Position numbers and translations under genes: made by a program
Notes under the pieces: generated by a model
Database searches by the model: none
The model's input: only the letters and a program-made list of their open reading frames with translations
Told to the model about the DNA's origin: nothing
Shown here: in pieces, positions 16,606-26,126 of the stretch
How positions within the stretch are numbered: position 1 is the first letter of the stretch
Layout: each line of letters opens with the position of its first letter
NCBI GenBank assembly: GCA_021733665.1
Contig: JAHREI010000008.1
Span: forward strand, 1-64,000
Direction: 5' to 3'
Length of the DNA stretch: 64,000 nucleotides
From: Bacillus subtilis
Lineage (GTDB): Bacteria; Pseudomonadota; Alphaproteobacteria; Rhizobiales; Rhizobiaceae

Positions 16606-16899
16606 GTCCCATATATACTAAATGCATATGGAATGTTCGTAATGGCTGATTGCTGATGTTGATTTATTAAATCAGAGGGTAGCTAATTCGGAGTAACGAT
16701 TGTTGGTATGGGGAGATAGCATAGGGAAAGCCAGCACGTTTATGTTGTTTGATACATATACCGTCGGAAGGCATAGCTTTTAGATTTTACAATCAACCAT
16801 CTGTGCATGACATAAAACTGTCGTCTCTGCGTAAATCCAGTGTCACATGAGCCTCATAAGTGAAGGCGGTGTCTCCTCCCCACAGACTGGATTTATAGA
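16606..16899. other. leader region of the ugp-type operon
   Basis: No gene. AT-rich, with a Pho-box-like repeat at 16807-16824 and a purine/CTCC stretch before the start at 16900. Nothing else recognised. Confidence 0.5.
16807..16824 (+). promoter_or_regulatory. Pho-box-like site
   Basis: ATGACAT-AAAA-CTGTCGT: two 7-base units with the 4-base gap of the PhoB consensus CTGTCAT-N4-CTGTCAT, matching 5/7 and 6/7. It lies 76 bases before the binding-protein gene. ugp operons are PhoB targets in other bacteria. Confidence 0.5.
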
Positions 16900-18156
16900 A
16901 TGAAACTGAGATCTACCGCGGCGCTTGCCCTGATTACGGGCATGACATTCGGCGCATTATCATCTGTCGCAGATGCCAAAAGCACCCTCACTTTCTGGCA
17001 TAGCTTTGGCGGCGAAAACGGTAAAGCACTGGAGCGTCTCGTCGCGAAGTTTGAAGCGCAGAACCCAGAAATCGATATTGATGCGCTTTACACCGGCAAT
17101 TATGAAGACATTGTCACCAAACTTCAGGCGGCAATCCCTGCGCGCCGTCATCCTGATGCGGTTATCCTTGAAGTCACACGTTACGGCCTTTTTGCTGAAC
17201 GCGGTGTATTGGAAGATCTGTCACCTTATCTCGAAAAAGATCCGATCAAGAACGACTTGTATCCGTTTGCACTGGAGGTTGGTCAGTATAAGGGCAAGAA
17301 CTTTATTGTTCCGTTCAACTCATCAACTCCGGTATTGTATTATAATAAGGATATTTTTGCCCGCGCCGGTGTAGAGGCTACAAAACTCAACACATGGGAT
17401 GGTGTGCGGGAAACAGCAGTCACAATTCATGGCAAACTGGGCGGCGAAGGTGTTTATGGCATTGAGCCAATGGGACAGTTCGCACGCTGGGCCGTTACGA
17501 TGCTGAATGGCTCTGATCTCATCAATACAAAAACTGGTGATATCATCATCGACTCTCCGGCAACGATTGAAGCCTATGAGTGGATGACCGATTTTGTGAA
17601 AGAGCTTAAAGTTACTTCACTTGATCCGGTGACTGATGAAAAAGCTGGCAAAGCACTGTTTACCGGTGGCCGTGAGGCAATGGCTATTGAATCCACCGGC
17701 AATCTCGGGGGCTATCGCAAAGCACTCGGTGATAATCTCGGTGTAGCACCATTGCCATGTAATTCCGAAAATTGTGCCGTGCCAATTGGTGGCGCAGGTA
17801 TTGGCATTCTCTCCGCAATTGAAACGGAGAAGAAAGATGCAATCTGGAAATTTATCTCCTTTATGACCAGCCCTGAATCCAACGCTCACTGGTTTGCTTC
17901 TACCGGGTATCTGCCAATTAACAAAAAAACACTGGATGTTGCTGAAGCCAAACAGGTTTTTGATGCAGACGCCCGCTCTAAAGTTGCATTTGAACAGCTT
18001 GGCATTGCGCGCGGTCGTCCACGCCCGCCGGTTGTGACCTGGATGCGTACAACGGAATATGATGTCTGGGAACAAATCGCTCTTGGTCAGCGCGGCGTTA
18101 AAGAAGCTCTGACCGAGTTTGCGACACGCGCCCGCGAACAGGCTGCTAAAAACTAA
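16900..18156 (+). CDS. ugpB: glycerol-3-phosphate-type ABC binding protein
   Basis: 418 residues, family 1 solute-binding protein of the periplasm. Signal peptide about 1-26 (ALSSVADA), then KSTLTFWHSFGGENGKALERLVAKFEAQNP, the common opening of UgpB, and VPFNSSTPVLYYNKDIFARAG. First gene of a five-gene transporter operon with a phosphodiesterase, which points to glycerol-3-phosphate or its diesters as the substrate. A strong hairpin just after it may let it be made in excess over the permeases. Confidence 0.88.
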   Translation: MKLRSTAALALITGMTFGALSSVADAKSTLTFWHSFGGENGKALERLVAKFEAQNPEIDIDALYTGNYEDIVTKLQAAIPARRHPDAVILEVTRYGLFAERGVLEDLSPYLEKDPIKNDLYPFALEVGQYKGKNFIVPFNSSTPVLYYNKDIFARAGVEATKLNTWDGVRETAVTIHGKLGGEGVYGIEPMGQFARWAVTMLNGSDLINTKTGDIIIDSPATIEAYEWMTDFVKELKVTSLDPVTDEKAGKALFTGGREAMAIESTGNLGGYRKALGDNLGVAPLPCNSENCAVPIGGAGIGILSAIETEKKDAIWKFISFMTSPESNAHWFASTGYLPINKKTLDVAEAKQVFDADARSKVAFEQLGIARGRPRPPVVTWMRTTEYDVWEQIALGQRGVKEALTEFATRAREQAAKN

Positions 18157-18182
18157 AGCAATCCTCAATCACGACGAGAATA

Positions 18183-18205
18183 TGCACGGCAATATTTGCC
18201 GTGCA
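18183..18205 (+). terminator. intra-operon hairpin after ugpB
   Basis: TGCACGGCAA / TTGCCGTGCA with a 3-base loop and no T run, 27 bases past ugpB. Such hairpins commonly stabilise or attenuate, keeping binding protein levels above the permeases. Confidence 0.6.
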
Positions 18206-18274
18206 GCTTAATGCACATGCCATGGCAGCCTTGCAATGAAAGTTTGGCACTCAAGCTAGCAAGTGTTTTCTCAT

Positions 18275-19159
18275 ATGGATTTATCTCTGATGTCTCGCTC
18301 TTATATGCCCTATCTGTTTGTAGCACCGATCCTGCTACTGATGGCGGCTTTTACATATTACCCAATCTGGATGAGTTTTGACTTGTCTTTTCGTAGTTGG
18401 GATTTTCTCTCTGATGCCAAGCCTTATGTCGGACTGCAAAATTACAAAACTTTGCTGGCTTCGAGTGAATTCACAAATGCTGTTAAAATTACAGTGCTGT
18501 TTGTAATTTTTTCCGTTCCCGTACGATTAGTCTTAGCGCTGCTGATCGCATCTTATCTGATACGGGAAGATCGCATTAGCCGCTTTATGCGCGGTGCGTT
18601 TTTTCTGCCAACTGTCACGTCATCTGTTGCAATCGCTGTAATTTTCTCGTGGTTCTTCTCAACCGATATCGGTATGGCCAATGCCATCTTGTCATGGTTC
18701 GGGATCCCGCAACAACAATGGTTGCAACAACCGTCTTTGGCATTGATTGTCCTGATTGTCGTCAATACGTGGAAACAGATCGGTTACGATATTGTCATTT
18801 ATATTGCCGGTTTACAGGCGATACCGCGCGACCTTTATGAGGCGACAGCCATTGATGGTGCATCACGCTGGAAGACCTTCCGCTTTATAACTTTGCCACT
18901 TTTGATGCCAACAACCTATTTCCTTCTGGTTGTCTCGGTGATCGAAGCTTTTCAGGTTTTTACAATCGTCGATGTGATGACTGAAGGTGGTCCTGCAGGT
19001 GGTACTGATATGCTGGTTTACATGCTGTACCGCATTGGTTTCACATTGTTCGATATCGGTCAGGGTTCAGCGCTTGCAGTTATGCTGTTCATTCTTCTGG
19101 TGGTGATTACAGTTATCAAATCGCGTTTTCTAGGAAAGCGGGTTCATTATGAAGCATAA
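18275..19159 (+). CDS. ugpA: ABC transporter permease (UgpA type)
   Basis: 294 residues, six predicted membrane helices, with the cytoplasmic EAA loop as YEATAIDGASRWKTFRFITLPLL. The MalF-like subunit for the ugp-type importer. The start is uncertain: ATG 18275 is used, GTG 18263 and ATG 18290 are also in frame and none has a good ribosome site. It overlaps the next gene by 11 bases. Confidence 0.88.
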   Translation: MDLSLMSRSYMPYLFVAPILLLMAAFTYYPIWMSFDLSFRSWDFLSDAKPYVGLQNYKTLLASSEFTNAVKITVLFVIFSVPVRLVLALLIASYLIREDRISRFMRGAFFLPTVTSSVAIAVIFSWFFSTDIGMANAILSWFGIPQQQWLQQPSLALIVLIVVNTWKQIGYDIVIYIAGLQAIPRDLYEATAIDGASRWKTFRFITLPLLMPTTYFLLVVSVIEAFQVFTIVDVMTEGGPAGGTDMLVYMLYRIGFTLFDIGQGSALAVMLFILLVVITVIKSRFLGKRVHYEA

Positions 19160-19958
19160 TAATCCTGTCTTAAGCGGCTTTATCATTACACTTGGCCTCT
19201 TGTTTCTGGCGCCGGTCTTCTATGGGCTCTGGATGTCTTTCCAAACTGCCGAGGATTATTATAGCGGCAGCTATGGTTTCTCGTTCAAAAATTATCGGGT
19301 GGCTTTCGAAGAACTGAATTTCTTCCGGTATTTGATCAATAGTCTGATCGTTTCAGGTGCAGTGACCGTGCCGGGGTTGCTGACAGCTTTGATGGCCGCT
19401 TACGCTTTTGCACGGTTCAATTTTCGCGGTCAAAATCTGGCTTTCGGTCTGGTTGTTGCTACCCTGATGATCCCGTCGCATATCACGCTGATCCCGAATT
19501 ATCTGAACCTTGCAGAAGCAAATATGCTCGACAGTTATGCAGCTTTGATCCTGCCTGCTATCGCCTCCGGTTTTGTTTGCTTTTTCCTGCGTCAGTATAT
19601 CCGCGGTATCCCGCGTGCCCTTGATGAAGCGGCCTTTATCGACGGAGCATCGTCATGGACAGTGCTTTGGCGGGTCATTGTACCAATTGCCAAACCGGCG
19701 ATTTTCTCTATGGGCTTGTTTTTGTTCCTTGCAGAATGGAACAGCTATATCTGGCCGCTTGTCGCTGTTGGTCGGGAAGATATGTACACACTACAGATTG
19801 GTCTTGCCCGTATTTACAAGCTTGCACCCGGTGAAGGTTTGGTTGACTGGCCTTTGGTTATGGCCGCTTCCGTCATCACTATGATCCCTGTTTTGATAGG
19901 CTTTGTCTTTGTTGAGCGCCATTTGGTGCGCGGCATCGCCATGGGCGCAACTAAATAA
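19149..19958 (+). CDS. ugpE: ABC transporter permease (UgpE type)
   Basis: 269 residues, MalG-like with six membrane helices. EAA loop DEAAFIDGASSWTVLWRVIVP. It ends with VERHLVRGIAMGATK, the usual C-terminus of UgpE. It forms a heterodimer with the preceding permease in the inner membrane. Translation is probably coupled, since its ATG lies inside the end of ugpA. Confidence 0.9.
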   Translation: MKHNNPVLSGFIITLGLLFLAPVFYGLWMSFQTAEDYYSGSYGFSFKNYRVAFEELNFFRYLINSLIVSGAVTVPGLLTALMAAYAFARFNFRGQNLAFGLVVATLMIPSHITLIPNYLNLAEANMLDSYAALILPAIASGFVCFFLRQYIRGIPRALDEAAFIDGASSWTVLWRVIVPIAKPAIFSMGLFLFLAEWNSYIWPLVAVGREDMYTLQIGLARIYKLAPGEGLVDWPLVMAASVITMIPVLIGFVFVERHLVRGIAMGATK

Positions 19959-19979
19959 CTTCTTCTATGGATAAATCTT

Positions 19980-20732
19980 ATGACTAAAATTGCTTCTCAT
20001 CGTGGTGGCACCCTCGAATATGGCGATAGCACGCCCGCAGGTTTTATTGCCACTGCTGCCATGGCACTCGAAGAAGTCGAATTCGACGTACACCCAACCA
20101 AAGACAACCATATTATTGTACATCATGATGCCACTCTTGACCGCACAACAGATACTCACGGCGAAATCGCCCGGCGAACACTCGAAGAGATAAAAGCTGC
20201 CCGTATCAACTACACGCCGGCAGCAGCTCCGCTGACACTGGAAGAGTTATGCGCGATTTATCGCCCGTCACACGTCAATTTTCGTTGCGAAATCAAAGCA
20301 GGCGCTTCCGGACATCCTTATGAAGGCTTTGTGCCTAAAGTGCTGGAAACGTTGCAAAAAAATGTGATGCTTGAGCGAACGGTTTTCTCGTCATTCAATT
20401 ATCAGACCTTGCGTGTACTCACGTCCTTAACTGATCGGCCGGTGTTGTGGCTGGTCAGCCCGATGGTCTTACGCCAAATCGGTCTTGAGGATGTTATAGC
20501 TTTGGCTAAGGCAATCAATGTCCCTGAATTGGCTCTCAGTGCAGCTATCGCCACTCTGCAGGATGCTGAAAAAATCCGGAGCGCCGGATTGGATTTTGGT
20601 GTTTGGGGGGCACATGACCGTGAAACTCTCATGCATGCATTTCACATGCAGGCAAAAGTTTTGACAACAGACCGCCCAAGCCTTGCCATTGCCTGCCGTA
20701 CAGAATGGCAGTCACAGGGAGGAGCACAGTAA
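19980..20732 (+). CDS. ugpQ: glycerophosphodiester phosphodiesterase
   Basis: 250-residue GDPD barrel. Catalytic HRGG (residues 7-10), EVEFDVHPTKD with the metal-binding Glu and Asp, VHHDATLDRTT, and FRCEIKAG are all visible. It splits imported glycerophosphodiesters to glycerol-3-phosphate and an alcohol. No signal peptide, so cytosolic. The stop codon overlaps the next ATG (TAATG), so it is coupled to the ATPase gene. Confidence 0.92.
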   Translation: MTKIASHRGGTLEYGDSTPAGFIATAAMALEEVEFDVHPTKDNHIIVHHDATLDRTTDTHGEIARRTLEEIKAARINYTPAAAPLTLEELCAIYRPSHVNFRCEIKAGASGHPYEGFVPKVLETLQKNVMLERTVFSSFNYQTLRVLTSLTDRPVLWLVSPMVLRQIGLEDVIALAKAINVPELALSAAIATLQDAEKIRSAGLDFGVWGAHDRETLMHAFHMQAKVLTTDRPSLAIACRTEWQSQGGAQ

Positions 20733-21769
20733 TGGCCGGTGTTCAGCTTAAAAATATTGAGAAAACTTATGAAGGCGGCGGGCGTGGCGTTACCGGTGTT
20801 TCACTGAATATTCAACATGGTGAGTTTATCGTTTTGGTCGGCCCGTCCGGCTGCGGAAAATCCACACTTTTGCGGGTGATTGCAGGGCTGGAACAGGCAA
20901 CAGGCGGTGAGCTTATTATCAATGATAAGCCTGCAAATAATTTGCCGCCACAAGCCCGCGATATCGCAATGGTCTTCCAGAATTATGCATTATACCCACA
21001 TATGACAGTGCGTCAGAATATTACTTTCGGGCTGGAATTGCGGGGTATGCCTAAAGCCGAGCGTGAAGCTAAAGTTCAGGAAGTCGCGCAGATTTTGCAC
21101 CTCACGCCTTATCTTGATCGCAAACCTGCACAATTATCCGGCGGTCAGCGCCAACGGGTAGCAATGGGGCGTGCGATTTCCCGTCAGGCTTCCGTTTTCC
21201 TGATGGACGAGCCGCTTTCTAATCTTGATGCAGCATTACGTGCAGAAATGCGTGCCGAAATTAAAGCATTGCATCGGCGTTTGGGTACAACCTTTATTTA
21301 TGTAACGCACGATCAGACGGAAGCGCTTTCTCTGGCAGATCGGGTAGCTGTTCTTAATCAGGGCAAACTTTTACAATTTGACCGGCCGGAAGTTATTTAC
21401 GATCGTCCTGTTAATACATTTGTGGCTGAATTTCTCGGCTCTCCGCAGATGAACTTGCTTGACGCGATCCATTTCCCTCAGGACCAGTTGCCAGCAGTTG
21501 GTCATACCGTCTCGTGCATCGGTATAAGGCCGGAAGCAATGGAAATGCACAACGGCACGGAGGCAGAAAACGGCCTGCATCTGCCTGCGGAAATTCTGAC
21601 ACAAGAGCTGGTTGGCGGACAGGTGATTTTAAGTATCGCTACGCCAGCCGGACAGATGCGGGTGGTGGTGCCGCGCGGTACAGATGGCAAGATACACACC
21701 GGTAGTCATGTATATTTGCCATTTATACATCTGCATTTATTTGACAAAAACGGTGACCGGATTGAGTGA
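20732..21769 (+). CDS. ugpC: ABC transporter ATP-binding protein (UgpC type)
   Basis: 345 residues: Walker A GPSGCGKST, Q-loop QNYALYPHMTV, signature LSGGQRQRVAMGRA, Walker B VFLMDEPLSNLDA, switch His YVTHDQTEA, and a C-terminal TOBE/regulatory domain from about 235 (GSPQMNLLDAI, GIRPEAM). Energises the importer formed by the preceding genes. Start at 20732 as the TAATG overlap. Confidence 0.93.
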   Translation: MAGVQLKNIEKTYEGGGRGVTGVSLNIQHGEFIVLVGPSGCGKSTLLRVIAGLEQATGGELIINDKPANNLPPQARDIAMVFQNYALYPHMTVRQNITFGLELRGMPKAEREAKVQEVAQILHLTPYLDRKPAQLSGGQRQRVAMGRAISRQASVFLMDEPLSNLDAALRAEMRAEIKALHRRLGTTFIYVTHDQTEALSLADRVAVLNQGKLLQFDRPEVIYDRPVNTFVAEFLGSPQMNLLDAIHFPQDQLPAVGHTVSCIGIRPEAMEMHNGTEAENGLHLPAEILTQELVGGQVILSIATPAGQMRVVVPRGTDGKIHTGSHVYLPFIHLHLFDKNGDRIE

Positions 21770-21902
21770 ACCGCGCTACTCAAGTGTAAAAGTCAGGGAC
21801 ATTGTACTGAAAATATAAAGATCATTTAATTTATACTCCATCTTGGTGGTTCGGATTTATATCAAGCGAAGCTGCCAAGATGAAGAATGGAGGATCGGAA
21901 TA

Positions 21903-22700
21903 TTAGAAATGGAATACCATTCCTAATATCGGGCCTTTTTGTACTACATCATAGACAAAACCATCATGGCTGTAATCAACACCGAGCGCGCGATATCCTG
22001 CGACGACAGACAAGTTATCCTTGAGTTGATAGCCTAATGTTCCGGCAATATCCCAGTCGATTTTAGCCTGACCGCCGCCGACAATACCCCAACCGCTGAA
22101 GTAGAAATCATCAGTAAAAAAGTATTTTGCTTTTAAACCTGCTACAGCATCGACCCATGCCGCGCTGTCGCGCCCGCTGTGACCACCGAATAATCCGCCG
22201 TCAAAAGCAATTTTCGTGCTCGCATACCAGACGCGTGCGCCTGCAACGGCATTAAGGCGGCTTTTATCGTCTTCAAGCAGGCTATAGCCAGCGCCGAAAA
22301 GTCCTGAAAATGTTTCAGAACGAATATCGACACTGTTACTCAATACTCCGTAAGGTGTTTCACCGTCCGTCGATATTTTTGTATAGATAATATCGCTGAA
22401 CAAGCTGTAACGATCATAATGTCCCTCAACGACACCCATAAAAGAGAAGTCCAGCTCCTTTAGCAGGCTGCCAAAGTCTGATTTCATTTTCACAGAGGGC
22501 AATCCGAATTGTCCGGCAGTTCCGCTGATGCCTGCCGCCCAGAAATAAGGACTTGCACTAAACCGCCATTCGTCGGCTTTAATATTTTGCTTTTCAAATT
22601 CAGCAGTGACGGGTGCTGCCGGAATATCCGCAGCAACAGCCACATATTGCTGACCCAAAAGTGCAATCAATGAAAAAACGAATAGCCGGTAGTGAAACAT
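21903..22700 (-). CDS. outer-membrane beta-barrel protein
   Basis: 265 residues. Signal peptide to about residue 24 (VAVAADIPAAP), then alternating aromatic/polar strands, glycine-rich turns (GAGYSLLEDDKSRLNAVAGARVWYAS, KAKYFFTDDFYFSGWGIVGGG) and a C-terminal Phe (MVFHF), the outer-membrane insertion signal. Start at ATG 22700 because AAAGGGG is six bases upstream. Last gene of a leftward set with the acid phosphatase and DUF1254 genes. Confidence 0.82.
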   Translation of the reverse strand: MFHYRLFVFSLIALLGQQYVAVAADIPAAPVTAEFEKQNIKADEWRFSASPYFWAAGISGTAGQFGLPSVKMKSDFGSLLKELDFSFMGVVEGHYDRYSLFSDIIYTKISTDGETPYGVLSNSVDIRSETFSGLFGAGYSLLEDDKSRLNAVAGARVWYASTKIAFDGGLFGGHSGRDSAAWVDAVAGLKAKYFFTDDFYFSGWGIVGGGQAKIDWDIAGTLGYQLKDNLSVVAGYRALGVDYSHDGFVYDVVQKGPILGMVFHF

Positions 22701-22749
22701 CTTCATCCCCTTTGAGTGCACAATCAGGCCGTTCATTTGCGAAAAGATT

Positions 22750-23565
22750 TTAGTGCTCTGACTTTGAAAGCACGTTGTTTTCCGCAACACAGTCTTTAGC
22801 CGGAGCACTCGCTGTTTCCAGCTCTGTTCGCGCGCCCTGAATATCGGCAAGAAATTCAGGATTACTGTGTAATCTGGCCACTGTAGCGGCAGCCATAATG
22901 CGGCCAGCATCAACATCGCTTTGCCAATGCGCATTACAAATCACTCGGCTTTGTCCGAATGACAGGCCGCGTTTAAGCAACTCATCGGTTCGTTTTGGAT
23001 TGACTTCTGCCAGAGTGAGCGCCCAAGCCCAACCCGCAGCCGTGTGTCCTGACGGATACGATCCGTCATGGCGCAACACATCTTCTTCGTCCGGCTGACA
23101 GGTGCCTTCATTATGCACAACGAAAGGACGGGTTCTGTTATATTTGTTTTTAACGCCATAGGTTGAAAGCCCCGCATCCGTCAGAACTCTCTCCATCAGA
23201 CGGTAAGTATGCGGCGTTTTCTCTTCGCTGATGTCCACGCCCATTGCACAGGAGAAGTTCTTCGCTGGCTGAGGAAATTGCAAATCTGCATCTGTTAGTG
23301 CGAGATCCCAACGCGCTTTACCGCGAAGCGGAATTGTTGCTTCTCTTGCGGCTTCGTCACGCGCCAGTGCTGCACTCCCCTTCACTGGGGGAGCGCCTAG
23401 CAAAACAAGACTGTCCGGCAAATCACTTGTTTGCAAGTATCCCGGTGTCAGGTGGAAATGAGGGTCTGTCACCTTCGGCCCTGGCGCGGTTTCCGCCAGA
23501 GCTATATTTGGGGCAGACAAAGACATGGCCGCAAATACGACGGTCTGACAGATCTTTGAAGGCAT
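22750..23565 (-). CDS. class A non-specific acid phosphatase (PhoN-like)
   Basis: 271 residues with a signal peptide (about 1-24). It carries the PAP2-type catalytic signature in three parts: KYNRTRPF, YPSGHTAAGWAW and GQSRVICNAHWQSDVDAGR. The two His residues and Arg needed for phosphoryl transfer are all present. It would release phosphate from organic esters in the periplasm. The 50-base gap to the barrel gene and same direction suggest an operon. Confidence 0.93.
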   Translation of the reverse strand: MPSKICQTVVFAAMSLSAPNIALAETAPGPKVTDPHFHLTPGYLQTSDLPDSLVLLGAPPVKGSAALARDEAAREATIPLRGKARWDLALTDADLQFPQPAKNFSCAMGVDISEEKTPHTYRLMERVLTDAGLSTYGVKNKYNRTRPFVVHNEGTCQPDEEDVLRHDGSYPSGHTAAGWAWALTLAEVNPKRTDELLKRGLSFGQSRVICNAHWQSDVDAGRIMAAATVARLHSNPEFLADIQGARTELETASAPAKDCVAENNVLSKSEH

Positions 23566-23617
23566 TTTATGTTCCTCGAATGGTGGTCAGGATAGCGTCT
23601 GCGTTTGCCGGTTCAGC

Positions 23618-24652
23618 TTAATTAAGCGGTTTTGCTTCCGGAAGCTTCCACTCACCACTTACCAAAAGCGGATCAGGGCGATAAAGCCGAACCGTATAAT
23701 TCCATCCGTCAACAACCGGCAGACAGTTGGCGATTTTACCGTCGCAGCCGCCAAACTGAACTGCAACTGATCCGTCAGCATTCTTTTTTGCTGTCAAATT
23801 GTTGATGGAATAAGCATTATAGGCGTTCTTTTCAAAGAAACCTTTTGCATTGTAGACACTGATTGACCAGAAAGCCTTCACAGGAACATCGCTCGGTATA
23901 GTGAGCGTGTAGACTGTTTTGCCGTCGTTTTTCTCAGGCGTATAGCTCGGATAGAGAGCATCGTTCTCCGGAATACCGCCCCAACCGGAAGCCGTACCAA
24001 TTAAATGATGAATCGGCTCAACCTGATCCCGTTTGCCAAAGGACCCCTGATAAGAGGTCTGGTGCTTTGCAAGTGTAAGCAATGCGTTACGGATATCTGT
24101 AAGGCTTTCATCATCCCAGTTTGGTAGCTCAAGCTTACCTATGTCTTTTTGCTCGACCTTGATGGCATCCTGAAGCTTGTGAACCTCGTCCAGATCTTTC
24201 GGGTCATTCGGATCAACCAGCGTGCGGATAGCGGCAAACACATAACGCGTGCCTACAGATTCCTGCGTTAGTGTCACCGGTTCTGTGCCATAGGCGACAA
24301 CCGGCAAATAATGATCCTGATCAACAATCATCATCGACATATAGCGCTTGCCGGTATCCGGCAGAGTGAGTGTTACCGGCCCGCCGGCGAGATCGAAGAC
24401 AGCGAAGGAATAGAGTGTATCTCTGTTCATACGGATGACGGTTTGTGCATCAATGGCTACCGGCTCGCGGGAATGCTGAAATTTGCCAAGACTGCCGATA
24501 AGTTTGGCATTGGCAGTGAGATAGTGATCAGTTTCAGCGCGAATGAAATTCTCAACGGTGACAGGGACTTTATCACTTGATGTTCCGGCATATGCCGTGC
24601 TCGTCAACAGGGTCGCAGTCATTGCTAAGCTCATTCCAAAGGAGCGAAACAT
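23618..24652 (-). CDS. exported DUF1254/DUF1214 protein
   Basis: 344 residues. Signal peptide about 1-22 (STAYAG), then an N-terminal DUF1254-type part (NFIRAETDHYLTANAK, RMNRDTLYSFAVFDLAGGPVTLTLPD, RYMSMMIVDQDHY) and a C-terminal DUF1214 part (FWSISVYNAKGFFEKNAYNAYSINN, NWLP-like ending). Widespread periplasmic family without known activity. First gene of the unit that includes the phosphatase. A Bru-RS-like repeat and a possible regulator site lie upstream. Confidence 0.9.
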   Translation of the reverse strand: MFRSFGMSLAMTATLLTSTAYAGTSSDKVPVTVENFIRAETDHYLTANAKLIGSLGKFQHSREPVAIDAQTVIRMNRDTLYSFAVFDLAGGPVTLTLPDTGKRYMSMMIVDQDHYLPVVAYGTEPVTLTQESVGTRYVFAAIRTLVDPNDPKDLDEVHKLQDAIKVEQKDIGKLELPNWDDESLTDIRNALLTLAKHQTSYQGSFGKRDQVEPIHHLIGTASGWGGIPENDALYPSYTPEKNDGKTVYTLTIPSDVPVKAFWSISVYNAKGFFEKNAYNAYSINNLTAKKNADGSVAVQFGGCDGKIANCLPVVDGWNYTVRLYRPDPLLVSGEWKLPEAKPLN

Positions 24653-24678
24653 GGATATACCTCTTCATTTAATCTGAT

Positions 24679-24785
24679 TGGAGCATTTCCAGTTTGTTTT
24701 AAAACATCGGAAACGCTCTATCTTTTTGTTTTTACGCGTATCTTATCCGAAAACCGCTTCGCACTTTTCGGGATACGCTTTAGCG
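24679..24785 (+). repeat. Bru-RS-like palindromic repeat, copy 1
   Basis: About 105 bases containing GAGCATTTCC, GGAAACGCTCT, CTTTTTGTTTTTACGC, TTATCCGAAAACCGCTTCGC and ACTTTTCGGGATACGC, able to fold as a double hairpin. Near-identical to 48545-48640 (opposite strand) and 57119-57225. It sits between the DUF1254 start and its likely control site at 24910. Confidence 0.88.
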
Positions 24786-24909
24786 TGCCGTGCTACCTGC
24801 TTAGGAAAACACGAAACATGTAAACACCAACAAGCCGGACAATGGCCAGCCGATCAGGCAGGCCGGTTGACAGGCTATAATCAGACTATTGTTAGCAGAA
24901 GCGGATGGC

Positions 24910-24931
24910 TAATCTTGCCATTTTACGCCAA
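24910..24931 (-). promoter_or_regulatory. shared 22-base control element, copy A
   Basis: TAATCTTGCCAT-T-TTACGCCAA, differing in one base from the element at 27016-27037. It lies upstream of the DUF1254-phosphatase-barrel set (24652), pushed away by the repeat at 24679-24785. Probably bound by the neighbouring AraC regulator. Confidence 0.6.
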
Positions 24932-25015
24932 CCTGAATTAAGCGACGCCATGTCATATGCTTATGCACAACAGGCGAATGACAATAAGTGCTTTGAAAAT
25001 GTTCAGATGAAGTAC

Positions 25016-26017
25016 TTAATTTTGTTGTGATTGCTCACGAAACTGCCGTGGTGTGATCCCTGCAATCCGTCGAAATGCACGGCTAAAATGTGCGGGGTCG
25101 GAATATCCGGACGCAAAAGCAACATCAATTATTTTGGCATCTGTCTCACGCAACAGTGCACTTGAGCGCTCAAATCTTATAGTGTCGAGTATATCAGAAT
25201 ATACGAAATCCACACTTGAGAGTTTGCGCTGGAAAGTACGCGGACTGACCCCTGCCATTTCCGCTACCTGAGCGAGTGTCGGAATGCCACCATCCAGATA
25301 GGAGGGCAGCATCAGTTTCAGTGTTTCTACAATTTCATAACCGGAAGGTTCATCTTCAGGAGCATGGCATGGGGAGTATAGGGTGTTTGCATGATAGGGG
25401 AGGCTGAGACAGGAATTGGGTATAGTAATCCAGGAAGCCTGCTGGTCTGAAAGAAATTGCACATTTGGCCAGCAGGATTGTGTCGCCGCGCCCGGAGTGT
25501 AGCCGGCTTCAAAAGCCATAACCGGCGGCATCCAGCCCGCTCCTGTGAATTGCCGTGTAATATAAACAGAGAAAACATTTTGCAGCCATTGCGCATGTTT
25601 TAAATATGCATGGTGGCCGGGCAAAGTAATTCTGTTGCAAACCCGTATGTGATCCTGATCATACTCGATCCACATGCTGAGCATTGAATCTTCGCGTGAT
25701 GCCCAATAGCATGCATGGCGCAAAGCCACGAGTAATGTTGGTGAATGGGCAACCAGAGCCTTCGTTCTTTCCCGCAAATGAGAAAAATGTAAGCGCTGTC
25801 CGGCAAGGAAACTAAAATCCTCCAGATCCTGCGATTTTTGCGCGGCCTCTATAAAACTGAGTGCAGGTAAGAGCGGAATGTAAAAACTGCTCTTTTCATT
25901 CAGATTCAGCGGAAGCCGGAACTTCTCTAAAAGCGAACCGGACGGGGCACCAATCTCATCCAGAATCCCTACAAAAGGAAGAAGAAACAAGCTTCGCGTT
26001 ATAGGGATGGTCGCCAT
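25016..26017 (-). CDS. AraC family regulator (OruR/ArgR-like)
   Basis: 333 residues: an N-terminal arabinose-type ligand-binding domain of the 'Arabinose_bd' class (FSFLAGQRLHFSHL, SPTLLVALRHACYW) and a C-terminal double helix-turn-helix (PTLAQVAEMAGVSPRTFQRKL, IIDVAFASGYSDPAHFSRAFRRIAGITPRQFR). It lies between two gene sets whose promoters carry the same 22-base element, so it may control both. Confidence 0.92.
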   Translation of the reverse strand: MATIPITRSLFLLPFVGILDEIGAPSGSLLEKFRLPLNLNEKSSFYIPLLPALSFIEAAQKSQDLEDFSFLAGQRLHFSHLRERTKALVAHSPTLLVALRHACYWASREDSMLSMWIEYDQDHIRVCNRITLPGHHAYLKHAQWLQNVFSVYITRQFTGAGWMPPVMAFEAGYTPGAATQSCWPNVQFLSDQQASWITIPNSCLSLPYHANTLYSPCHAPEDEPSGYEIVETLKLMLPSYLDGGIPTLAQVAEMAGVSPRTFQRKLSSVDFVYSDILDTIRFERSSALLRETDAKIIDVAFASGYSDPAHFSRAFRRIAGITPRQFREQSQQN

Positions 26018-26126
26018 TACATCTTACCCGATCAGATGGTTGATGCCTTACCTTGCCAAAGTCTCAGGAGAATTACAACTTGTTGAAATGGCGGGACATT
26101 GTCGTGCTGTGAGCAGATCCGGCCCT

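Noticed and set aside
24678-24941. 87-codon plus-strand frame
   Set aside because: It is mostly the Bru-RS-like repeat read as protein.
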